NCBI GenBank assembly: GCA_905250885.1
Contig: CAJNOQ010002559.1
Coordinates: forward strand, 1 to 23,730
Direction of reading: 5' to 3'
Length of the DNA stretch: 23,730 bases
From: Didymodactylos carnosus
Taxonomy: Eukaryota > Rotifera > Eurotatoria > Philodinida > Philodinidae
Positions within the stretch are counted from its first letter, which is position 1, and each line of letters opens with the position of its first letter. Made by a program: the position numbers and the translations under genes. This document shows positions 8,101 to 16,662 of this stretch, piece by piece. The notes beneath the pieces are model-generated. The model did no database searches, had not been told where the DNA came from, and was given only the letters and a program-made list of their open reading frames with translations.

Positions 8101-10196
8101 CTTTACGTTTTAACGCTCTAGAAGCCTGTTTTTCGAAATCCTTGAGTAAAACTGGTCCTAGAAATGTATTTATACCAGTTCTAATACCTTGCCTACTACT
8201 TGAAAAGAAATCATCAATTGGAACAGCCAAAAATGAAACCCTCTCCTTCTCGGGCTTTCTCGTTCCTCCTATTACCTATTTAAATTTTAAATTTTTTTCT
8301 AGGGTGCTTTAGAATCTGCTTCCAACGGAATTCCGCCACATATGCCGTCAAAACGGGCAGCATGGCTGTGTTGCAACGCCACGACCGTCAGCAAGGTCTT
8401 GACTATATACAGATCGCGCGACCCTATAGGCGTCATTTTAAATTTTTGGATCTCGTCGTCCTTAACTAGCACCTTGATTGACGTCAGGGAATACGTCAGA
8501 ACGTACTCTCGAACATTTCTAAAATATTGTCGTTTTCCAGACTAGTCCGGCGGGAGTTCTCGAACAGTTCGGACGCCAGTCAACCACTTGTTTTTCTTTA
8601 CCTGGGTAGTTAAACTTGGTGCAAGAGAAGCCTCGAGGAGCGTTTCTGAGAAAGTCTTTTCATCCAAGCAGTGAAAGCTATATGAAAAGTGGTGATAATA
8701 ATTTCTTATCATTCGACGACGAAAAACAAGAAATCCAACAATTTCGCTTCTCATGCGTTCTAGCCATTCCTGTATTTCTCCGTCTACGTTCATAAAATTC
8801 ACGAACGTGTTTCCTTGGTCTGACTGTTTATCTGGAGAAGAACAAAGGTAGAAAAGTCGATGAACTTTTGTTTTCTGCTTCATCTCTGTCATACCTGTTC
8901 GATGAAAAATCTGCAAAAGCTTTGCGATGAATTATGGAGTTTATGCGCATTTCAAATGCAGATGGATGTAAACGAAAATCAACCAAAACACTCACCCAAT
9001 CTTCTCCGTATGAATTTAGAACAATGAAACGCTCCGATCGATCGCTGTATCCTGCTGCCACCATTGCATGGAGACCCTGCGCTTCATCTTCTGATTCATT
9101 GTCTGAATTTGGCATCGGCACACGTCCACCATTCGTTGCAGCTTCATGAAATGACTCATGTATCAGAAAGGCAAATACAAATGGATAGCCTTCAGCCAGA
9201 CATGCTTTCAATTCGTTTAACTCTCCTCGCAGCTGCATGCCTTGCTTTATCCGATAGTTTTTGGCTTCTGCATAACATAGCGGTGGTGGCTTCTGGTTCA
9301 CATTGGCCGCGTTGAACTGAAACAGTTCTTCTTTACAACAACCAAACTCAGCTAATGCTTCAATAGCATTTGGAATCTTAGTACCGGCGTCCAACATGTT
9401 GTATTCTCTATATCCATCTTTCTCCCGGCTGTTGTAATAAATAAACAGGCGACTAATATCGATATGTTTTTTAGTATTTTTCATTATTAAGAATTCATAT
9501 GCAGCTAAAATGATATAAATATATGACGCATTGATCGACACCTAAAAGGAGACTTTACCTGCTAGTGCATTGCCAACACTAGAATGAAAAGGTACGAGAA
9601 AACAGTGAGAGACGCACACGTGAATCAAAGACTTCTATGTGATACAGTATAACGAAAAACTCTCGTTTCAGGGCGGAACAAAACCGATCGTCGTCGTCGT
9701 CAGAACCACCTCTGGAGATATGGCTTTTTTGGTCTACTCATCATGGTTCATCTTCGTGCTTTGATCAGCTGCACAGTCTTCTTTGTTTGACATGTCTTTG
9801 CCTCTTTGATTATATGCTGTCAGACTCGTCCCAATTCCAAAGGTAGTTTTGAGAACGACCAGTAACAACACATGCACACTTAGACTTTTCCCGTGCTATC
9901 TCTCATCTCAACAGAATACTCTTCGCACTTCTGTGGCATGATTTAAAACGATTGTTCTTAAATGACATCCCGGATCGAAAGCAAGTCTTTCGGCATACTA
10001 ACCAGGAATAGCTCTCCTGTTGATGTTCCGCTGGTGTCATAAACTCTCTCAAATCCACCGATGGAGGTAAGTCCTTAGCCATATATTGTGAAGCTGAAAA
10101 TTTTGGTGCAGGAGGCGGCTTTCCACTAAGTATGCACCCACCAATACGATGTCGTTTTCCTGTTTTTGGGTTCACAAAAATAAATTGTTTAGACAT
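5195..10196 (-). CDS. papain-like (C1A) cysteine peptidase fused to a degenerate receiver-like domain, four exons
   Basis: Joined exons 10196-10003, 9578-9559, 9504-8996 and 5872-5195 give 466 codons plus stop. All junctions are GT-AG and keep frame (TG|GTTAGT...TTCTAG|T, CAG|GTAAAG...TTTTAG|C, TGG|GTGAGT...TTCCAG|G). Residues about 44-265 form the peptidase: VDLREFMTP, oxyanion Gln59, catalytic Cys65 in SCVGNALAAAYE, His217 in GLHAMVAAGY, Asn235 in LNSYGEDW, then GDKGYCYIPYEYM at 242-254. There is no signal peptide and no long inhibitory propeptide, so a cytosolic enzyme is likely. Residues 266-320 are a polar linker. Residues about 322-455 resemble a CheY-type receiver (YILWMDND as first strand, VPIIVFTQD as fourth) but lack the phosphorylated Asp and the late Lys. 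The family style (VDLR, SC.GNALA.AYE, GYCYIPYEY) is common in bacteria, so ancient transfer is possible. Substrate and pathway are unknown. Confidence 0.85.
5873..8995 (-). other. 3123-nt intron 3 of the peptidase gene; no nested gene recognised
   Basis: The donor GTGAGT (8995-8990) follows the TGG codon of SYGEDW directly. The acceptor TTCTTCCAG ends at 5873, directly before GGT GAT AAG GGC. The join restores the family sequence EDW-GDKGYCYIPYEY, so the two halves belong to one gene. The intron is more than 50 times longer than the short introns in this window. It holds a near-perfect hairpin at 6673-6725, a partial copy of it at 6955-6982 and a 5S-like box near 6273. It also holds open frames of up to 124 codons on both strands (for example 7856-8230 and 8542-8916 minus) that match nothing I know. 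Confidence 0.75.
6673..6725. repeat. 18-bp hairpin inside intron 3, with a half copy at 6955-6982
   Basis: TTGATTCCACTATGTTCT (6673-6690) pairs with AGAACATAGTGCAATCAA (6708-6725) at 17 of 18 positions around a 17-nt loop. The loop plus right arm recurs at 6955-6982 as TTTTTTCTTCGGAAACATAG followed by TGCAATCA. The second copy has no matching left arm. This looks like the tip of a small foldback element with a solo half copy. Confidence 0.7.
9559..9578 (-). other. 20-nt microexon (exon 2) of the peptidase gene
   Basis: Exon 2 reads T-GTT-GGC-AAT-GCA-CTA-GCA-G. Its first base completes the catalytic Cys65 codon begun by TG at the end of exon 1, and its last base begins the Ala72 codon. An intron of 424 nt (10002-9579) precedes it and one of 54 nt (9558-9505) follows. 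Without it the protein would lose the nucleophile cysteine and the start of the active-site helix. Skipping exactly 20 nt would also shift the frame. Confidence 0.8.
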
Positions 10197-10327
10197 ATCA
10201 GCTAGTTTGTTGTCGATAATCTAGAATATAGACCAAGAGAAACCGTCAGAAATATTTGATGTGCTCTTGGAACCAGTCATGCTCTGCTGTAATTCATTTT
10301 CGTAAAACATCGAACAGAAGAAACATT
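10197..10327. promoter_or_regulatory. 5' flank of the peptidase gene
   Basis: This interval separates the peptidase ATG (minus strand) from the long inverted repeat. It should hold the 5' untranslated region and part of the promoter. I see no convincing TATA box or other named element. Confidence 0.3.
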
Positions 10328-10735
10328 AGCTTGCATCTATCACATCAACTCATTCTAATAAGAGAAAAAAGAAGCACTCCGAATAGACCAGTATTGTGTC
10401 ACTATTCATCTGTGACGAAGGTGAAGCATGTGTCATGTGATTTTTTACTTTAATAAAATAGTTTGGTCGATTGTTTTTGGAATATTTCATGAATTCAACA
10501 AAATATGCCGAAGCATAGTCGAATTCTGCTCAGTTTATGATCTTGATGCTATCAGAACTCTTCACCACTTTCAATTCATGAAATATTTCAAAAACAATCG
10601 ACCAAACTATTTTATTAAAGTAAAAAATCACATGGCACATGCTTCATCTTCGTCACAGATGGATAGTAACGCAATACTGCTCTATTCGCAATGTTTCTTT
10701 TTTCTCTTATTTGAAGGAGTTGGTGTGACAGGCAA
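10328..10735. repeat. long inverted repeat (foldback element), arms about 165 nt, spacer about 77 nt
   Basis: The left arm (about 10328-10495) and right arm (about 10573-10735) are reverse complements. Over the 117 nt I aligned by eye, about 16 positions differ. The innermost part (ACTTTAATAAAATAGTTTGG continuing through TCGATTGTTTTTG to AATATTTCATGAATT) is nearly perfect. A transcript would fold into a long hairpin. The two arms share an open frame ending CDFLL-stop, but almost every base difference changes an amino acid, so the frame is not under protein constraint. It lies about 130 nt upstream of the peptidase start. It is probably a MITE or an inverted duplication. Confidence 0.8.
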
Positions 10736-10928
10736 GACTTCAGCAGCACTGATAAACACATTACAATGCGCAGCTTTTCTTCAAAAAGACTGAGAAGAAG
10801 CGAAACAAAAGATACATAAGAAATAGAACTCACTGACGTACTACTGACTGCGTAACTACTGACCGTGAAAAGCTAGACTATTGTGGCTGGAATCTAGTCT
10901 TATCGTCATGCGGAGATGGGCGAATACG

Positions 10929-10982
10929 CAGATTCTCGAGTACGAGTACTGGGCCTCGAGTATGAGTACAAGTACGAGTATT
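10929..10982. repeat. GAGTAC-rich simple repeat
   Basis: The word GAGTAC or GAGTAT occurs five to six times within about 50 nt, including two CTCGAGTA copies, forming overlapping short palindromes. Similar decayed AGTAC-type sequence is found at 4540-4725. No coding role is seen. Confidence 0.5.
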
Positions 10983-11205
10983 TTCTAAACATTTATCGAA
11001 TTAGTCAGTTTCAACTGTCTTCCATAGTAACACGAATACCATAATTAGATCTGAAAACATTGGTACCTAAAGAGAATATTGAGAGAAACAGCTAGGAGCG
11101 ACTGTTTATTTGGCGAATAATGAGTATTTGCTTAGACAATGCTCACTGATGAGGTAAGAAACTACTTGACTTCTGTGAATACGCATCAACTACAAAAGTT
11201 CTACA

Positions 11206-11641
11206 TTAAATCGCCAACTCACGAAAAACGCTATAAAACTCATCGGTGTGCTTTCCACCTCTATTTTCACTTACAAAATCGTTGAAATCGTCATATAAAA
11301 ATGTTTTAGTCCTTTTTTGACACATTAGAATACTCGTTGTTTCAAATGAACTTAAGAATTGATCAAATCTCTCCGTGATAAATTTAAATGTCTCAAAATC
11401 ATATAGATCATTGTACTTAAAAATTTTGGATGACATTGTTGGGCACATAATGTATATAGGTCACCGATGTCTGTTGAAATTTGCTTGTTGATAAGTCGAT
11501 AGTATCTGGTTGTGGACTAATGAATTCTTCGTCTTTGCTTGAGGATGATTGTTGTTTTGATGGTTTATCAAAAATATTATCATTGTAGCATCTCTTACTT
11601 AATAAATTAGGATTATGTGCTTTTCTTTTAATAAGTGGCAT
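11206..11641 (-). CDS. small uncharacterised gene or fragment, possibly CDT1-like
   Basis: Two overlapping minus-strand frames, 11641-11417 and 11448-11206, read as one protein if a 49-nt intron is removed: 11464-11416, GTGACC...TTTTTAAG. The predicted exons 11641-11465 and 11415-11206 give 128 residues. Residues 1-59 are polar and Ser/Lys-rich (MPLIKRKAHNP...KQQSSSSKDEEF). The second exon (YNDLYDF, FITERFDQFLSSFETT, KRTKTFLYDDFNDFV) has the spacing of the CDT1/geminin-binding fold, a replication-licensing factor domain. This is by-eye similarity only. A strong donor GTGAGT at 11222-11217, inside the last codons, suggests a further 3' exon, but none I tried continues the family pattern. CDT1 proteins are much longer, so this would be partial. 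A frameshifted pseudogene is an equal possibility. Confidence 0.35.
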
Positions 11642-13548
11642 ATTTATTGTGACAGTGTTTCTATTCGATTTTACAATTTTTACTTTTAAACATACTTATA
11701 TCGTACTCAAATGCAGAGAAAAGCAGATATATATATCTCAACAGGAGACAGAGGAAGCGAAAGGTTTTTCTTATGAACAGTGAACGAAGATAGACTAAAT
11801 GAAAAGGAGATGAAATTATCTTTCTTGAATACAATGAAGAATTCGCTGTGCAGATAGAGAGAGAAATAAATGAAATATTTGAATACATTATACCCTAACA
11901 TTTATGAATGAAATTAAAAGTTAAAAATCAAATAAAACCAGTGAAAAATCCCTGTTCGTAAATAAATAGCTCCTTCTCAGTTGTTTGCTTTCTCCTGTGC
12001 AGCCTTTATCGCTGATGCGCAAGCTCCCAGCTGCCACGCTTTAACTGTCCATTTTGTGTGTCGTGACACAAAAATTTCGCTTTCGCTAACCATAAAGTTT
12101 CTAGAGACCTTCTAGAAGTCGTTTAGAACTCTTGAAAATGTTTTCATTTGATTCAGCATCGTTTCTTACCTGTTGTCTGTTAGTCTGAAGGATTTTGAAT
12201 GAAAACTGAAAAAGTTGTCGAAAGACGATTTCCCGATTTTAGGCGAAACGGCTAAATTTTAATAAAGCTCAAATATCTTAAGCAGGACAGCAGGATTTTA
12301 AAATATATGGGATTCAAAGGCATTAAAGGATTCAATGTGTTTTTCCGAGTATTCTCTACACAATCACAGACTGTTCAACACACTGTCCTATCCTTTTCAT
12401 CCAATCTATTCAACATTTAACTCTTGTACTGTGAACGTGGCCTATGTATCAAAGACAACGCTCTCGACTCCATTCGGTCGGCGTTCGATACAGGCCAATA
12501 CACAAATGTGAAGGGGTACATTCGCTAAACTAATTTTTTATGCTGCTACGTACCACCCTCTACCACTCTGCCTATTTAGTGGCAAAAATGTATTATCCAA
12601 CTATTCATTCTTTTGTAAGAGAAAAATGATAGTAATTTCGATCTTCAACTTCAAAATTTCAACTTCAGTATGAAAATAAATCAAGTTTGTGGAACAGAAA
12701 AAGAATTCCTAGGAAAGATCCTGGTGATTAGTATAGTATAATTCTCATCCCCTTATCAACATCTATACAATCACCAAAATAGCGCTGTGTTTTACCATGA
12801 TTCTTGAAGTTACAACAAAAATTGTTTTTACAGTAATATTAATGATTATTAATAGTCACCACTAATCAAAGCAAGTCCTCTTTGATCATTCTTCTGTCAA
12901 AAGTAGGCTCAGAATGTTGTCAAAAACAGTAATATGTTTTCTTTCTTGTATTTTAGCAATGTTCGTTCTAACAAGCTCATAGTCAGGTGTTTTCCAGAAA
13001 GCAGAAGAAGCACAATACACTTGCACGAAAAAATTAACAAAAGCATTAAAAGGAAGTCATAAAAAGAGCCTAGAGCTCATATTAGAGCCTAGCTACTTGA
13101 TTCATAACAAATAAGAACTGTTGAGATAAATCTTCTCTGCAGCGTCTTTCCGTTCATTTTGCCTGTTTTGATTGTCAAGAGATTTTTAATAAGTAAAACT
13201 TCTGATGAAAACATCTGATGAATGTGGTTCTGCTCTCAGATACTGATTCTGATGTTAGATCAAACGGCAAAACTCTTTAGAGCCTAGTAGAGTAAGCTAA
13301 ATTAACATTAATTAGTGCTAATTAGTCAATAACAGGAAAGAAAGAACAAAAATTTTTACATATTATCTGGTAGTGAATATTCTCCACACATTTTTCTATC
13401 GATCTAGGCAAGAATCAAGTTCTTATGATGAATGAAGAATGGACAGGAATTCTTTTAATAATAGTTCCTTGTTCAAAAACTTATATGGATATAATTAGTT
13501 TTTGATGCTGAATTCGAATAAGTTAGCTTCCAAACTTTACAGTGATGG
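11642..13548. other. gene-free stretch
   Basis: I see no supportable gene. Open frames at 11661-11901 on the minus strand are low-complexity and overlap each other. Apart from a tRNA-like 58-nt segment at 12439-12496, the stretch is unremarkable AT-rich spacer. Confidence 0.45.
12439..12496 (+). repeat. tRNA-like segment (possible SINE head or tRNA relic)
   Basis: The ends TGGCCTATGTATC and GATACAGGCCA are complementary except for a 2-nt bulge. Between them lies TCAAAGACAACGCTCTCGACT, shaped like a tRNA D-arm and anticodon stem, then GGCGTTCGATAC, close to a B-box (GGTTCGANNCC). At 58 nt it is too short for a tRNA, and the T-arm and variable loop are not complete. It is at best a decayed tRNA-derived sequence. 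Confidence 0.25.
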
Positions 13549-13550
13549 TA

Positions 13551-14668
13551 AAGGGGTGAAATCTTAAGTTTTCTCAAAGAGGGGCAAAAGTGCCGTTTTT
13601 CATACCTTCGTATTTTGAAGATTTCCTCCTTCACCCCAAACTTGATGAAAATTCAATTTCAATGGCATATTCAGAATCTAATCGTCGAGCTCTATCTGAC
13701 CATGTATGTTTCAAGGAATTCTATTTTTGTGGCACAAGTGATACTTTTTGTTCATTCAGCCAATATGTTGTTTTATTGGCATAATGCGAGCTAGCCAGGT
13801 CTGGCCAAGATATATTTGTCATTAATATGATGTTTATTGATAAATTTCATCAATTTTGGTAACGATTTTCCAATATAGACGTCGACATCAACCGCTGATA
13901 CTTTCGTTGTTCCAATGTATGGTGCTGAAATGCCTTTGCTTGATAATGCCAACCAGACCAATATTTTAGGTTCGAATTTTTGTTTTGATTTGTACTTTAC
14001 ATCTGGTGGAGTATTTTCTTTGTCAGAAGAATAAAATCCGGCATTTCCGGGCATATCAACGCCTCAAAATGTAAAATATTTTTCGTCATCAACAATGATG
14101 AAAGTTTCGGAATCTTTGATTTCTCGACGTAATTTTCGACACTTGCTTGATATTTGTTCGAGTTGTTTTTGATTGTATTTTGGTGCACGTTGTCGCTTGT
14201 AATGTTTTAAGCCCAATTTCTTCAAATTTTCTTGAATACACATCTTTGACACGTTAAATTGCAAGGACAACTTTCTTTAATTGATGCCAACACGGTTTTC
14301 GGCGGAATTTTTCAATTTTTGTCGCTGCTTCTTGTTTAATTTTGCAGGACGACCTTTTCTTGGCTTGTCGTCACATGGTAGACCACTTTTGAAACGTTTT
14401 ATGGTACGATAAATTGTTCTTCGTAGAACGCCTTCAACTTGACAATGTTTTACAATATCAGATTCTTTCATTTGTCCAAGTAGAGAATAGATACGCCTTC
14501 TAACATCAACTATTTTTCCCACACAGGAACTCATCGTTGAAATGTGTTATGTATATCTAGAAAGAGCTCGAAACCGGCTACAAACCTGTATAAAAATAAG
14601 TTTTTAATTGAAGCTTTAAGATGGTTTTATTGGCTAGACATTTTGTGCCAAACTTTCCGATCACCCGT
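13551..14668 (-). mobile_element. decayed Tc1/mariner-type transposon
   Basis: The element surrounds a mariner-like transposase relic. Its probable ends are inverted. The left end after TA (13549-13550) is AAGGGGTGAAATCTTAAG. The right end, read inward before TA (14669-14670), is ACGGGTGATCGGAAAG. Both then continue with AAGTTT and a CACAAA or CTCAAA block. A TA on both sides fits the target duplication of this superfamily. At about 1.1 kb it is shorter than intact mariners (about 1.3 kb), in line with the missing transposase C-terminus. The TIR match is imperfect and was judged by eye. Confidence 0.6.
13701..14534 (-). pseudogene. mariner-like transposase, inactivated
   Basis: A single minus-strand frame from ATG at 14534 shows the mariner order. 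First comes a helix-turn-helix (MKESDIVKHC...RTIYRTIKRFKSG), then the GRP hook-like KGRPAKLNKK, a second HTH (KLSLQFNVSK...ENLKKLGLKHYK), the first catalytic Asp in IVDDEKYF, and KILVWLALSSKGISAPYI. Two in-frame stops break it: TAA after VGIN at about 14279-14277 (probably from a Gln codon) and TGA after KYFTF at about 14066-14064. At about 13792 a small deletion removes the second catalytic Asp, where W-P-D-L-A-S-S-H-Y is expected. After it, ASSHYANKTTYWLNEQK continues in a shifted frame to about 13712. The C-terminal third, with the third catalytic Asp, is not recognisable. The copy cannot be active. Confidence 0.85.
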
Positions 14669-14670
14669 TA

Positions 14671-16363
14671 TGTAAATTATTGCATTTGATCAGTGGATCA
14701 AAACTGAGGTAAAAACCGGAGACGGACCTCAAATACAGTGCCTGTCGCAAAACGCGTTTTAAATCATAAAAACACATCGCAGAGAGCTCGTCGACGTCTC
14801 ATTTTGTAGGAAAATGTTTGTTCTATATCTCTAATGACTCAACAAAATTTTGTAGATTCAGATCTTTGAGAAAAGTAAAAAAATGATCCAATCTATGTCT
14901 ATGTGCAATATTTGATGCATATCACGATGGTTTTTTAAAATGTTCTATTACATATGAATTGATGTAGAACTGCTTGCTCTGTCTCTCCAAAATGAAGTAA
15001 GATTTACTTTGGGACTGCCATATGCATGGTCTATATCGAAAAAGGACTGAAAAAAATGCAGTTTTAAAAATATAGAATTTTTAGTTTTCTATTATTTAGT
15101 CCTAGATAGTTAAACATATTATTATGTCTAAATACATGCACTTATAGAGTAAATAATCCTCTTTCAAATGAGCTATGAACCAATCATAGGGATTTGATAG
15201 TTTTGGGGAAATTTTGGAAAATATGAGAATTCGTGAAAATTCACGGTTTTTGGTAACATGAGTGATCCTCCATCAAATGTTTGGCCTTTTTAAAAAACAC
15301 TTTCAGAAAGAGTTATTGCACGGTTAGCAGTTATTTTGTATGCTCTTTCGAATGAGACATGAATAAGAATAAAATAAAATTTACTGAAGAATAGCCTTAA
15401 TGTTTAATATAGTCAATTTTCTAGCGAAGGCTCTCTTAATGCATTTTAACGTCTTAAAAACACTTCGGGAACTTCAAGACCTTCATGCGTTCGAATGCCT
15501 TATGTTTTAAGGGTCTCCTCCCCCTCAGAAATGGAAATTGCTTTTGAGATACGCACATGGAACGATAGCCTGACGTGTCTACTTCATCGAGTATTTCATA
15601 CAGCGTTTAATATACGTTTCCACTATGTAAGAGTTACACCTGAAGTGCGTCCCAAGATTTTTAATATGGGCTTGTCGTAGAAACTTCATTCTTTTTTTGT
15701 TTAAAAGAGGACAAGAAACTACGTGGACTGACCGGCGTCGATTTTTTAATTAGATCTTATTATTAGGACTCTTGAAAATGATCTAAGTTGTGATCGAAAG
15801 CTCGAGTGTTGAAATAAATTCAGCAGAATATAAAACTACTATAACAGCAGATTTATATGTCAGTGTACTACGAGGGAGAAGAAAAACTGCGAGTTCTGTT
15901 TTTGATGTATCTCTTTTATTGTTAATGATAGAATTGGCAGTTTAAACTCCATTTCTAAAGAGCAGGTATTCTTGGTTATTATATATAAAAATTACTAATA
16001 CAGAAGATTGCTCGAGTTATGTATGTCTTATGTTTTTTCTATTGTCTCAAAGGATTGCATTTCTGGCTTACCAACAATAGCATTGAACATTTTGAACCCG
16101 TACTCTATTCTTGTACAAGCCATAGTTGTGGGTTTGAAATTTAAAGGATTAGTCATCTGATATTTATGTGATTTTTACCATAGAGACTCGCTGGTTGAAG
16201 CTAATATACCAACAGAACGAAATTTCTTCGCCATCCATTAGTTGAGCTCAAAACTGAAAACTAAATTTTTTTAAAGATACCCCTTACTTTCCTTGTTATT
16301 CAGATCTCGATTTTCGAGTAAAATATGCCACTATATACAGTTAAGTGTCCTCTAAGGAACGAG
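14671..16363. other. gene-free stretch with old repeat sequence
   Basis: No ORF looks coding. Sequence at about 14750-14800 and the reverse complement of about 15425-15470 match imperfectly, mostly by transitions, as in old terminal inverted repeats (GCGTTTTAAATCATAAAAAC against GTGTTTTTAAGACGTTAAAA). The phrase CTCTTTCRAATGAG recurs at about 15160 and 15341. This suggests a decayed element of about 730 bp next to the mariner copy. Confidence 0.35.
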
Positions 16364-16662
16364 TAGAGATGTTAGTCATGCTGCTGCCGCCGTCGAAAGA
16401 AAATTTTAAAATTTCACGCCGTCGTCACCATATGAGAAATTTATTAATTGAAGTTTTCGCTCGCTGACGAGAAATTTTGTCAAAACTTTTAAAAAGCCTT
16501 TGAAAAAGTTTTAATTAAAATTGTAAGTTTTTTGTGCCGTCCGCTAAACTAATGTGCAAAATCGAGAGGCGAAAATGTCTTTTTAAATTTTTCATCGCCG
16601 TCGTGGATAAACTTTTCAGTTTGACACGCCGCCGTCGATATAGTAACCGGCTAACATCTCTA
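16364..16662. mobile_element. about 299-bp non-autonomous DNA transposon (MITE), hAT-like
   Basis: The ends TAGAGATGTTAG (16364-16375) and CTAACATCTCTA (16651-16662) are a perfect 12-bp inverted repeat. Subterminal CCGCCGTCG copies face inward from both sides (16386-16396 and 16627-16637), with further CGCCGTCG copies inside. The flanking octamers GGAACGAG (16356-16363) and GGAATGGA (16663-16670) agree at 5 of 8 positions and differ only by transitions, as expected for an old 8-bp hAT target duplication. Alternatively the outer TA is a TA duplication. It encodes no protein; the open frame at 16534-16731 overlaps the right end and is a by-product. Confidence 0.7.

Noticed and set aside
7856..8312. 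Overlapping ORFs on both strands in the intron (124 and 76 codons)
   Set aside because: Opposite-strand frames over the same bases with no recognisable motif; treated as chance.
8542..8916. 124-codon minus-strand ORF inside the large peptidase intron
   Set aside because: It has no domain, signal or repeat I recognise, overlaps the exon 3 reading region at its edge only by running through the splice donor, and can arise by chance in 3 kb.
9903..10002. Continuation of exon 1 frame as WLVCRKTCFRSGMSF and beyond
   Set aside because: The frame runs past a GTTAGT donor at 10002. Splicing there restores the conserved S-C-V-G-N-A-L-A active site, while the read-through has no family match.
10256..10833. 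Two converging ORFs whose ends share HQL.-IREKR-...-CDFLL
   Set aside because: They lie on the two arms of the inverted repeat. Of about 16 base differences in the shared 117 nt, nearly all change an amino acid, so there is no sign of protein constraint.
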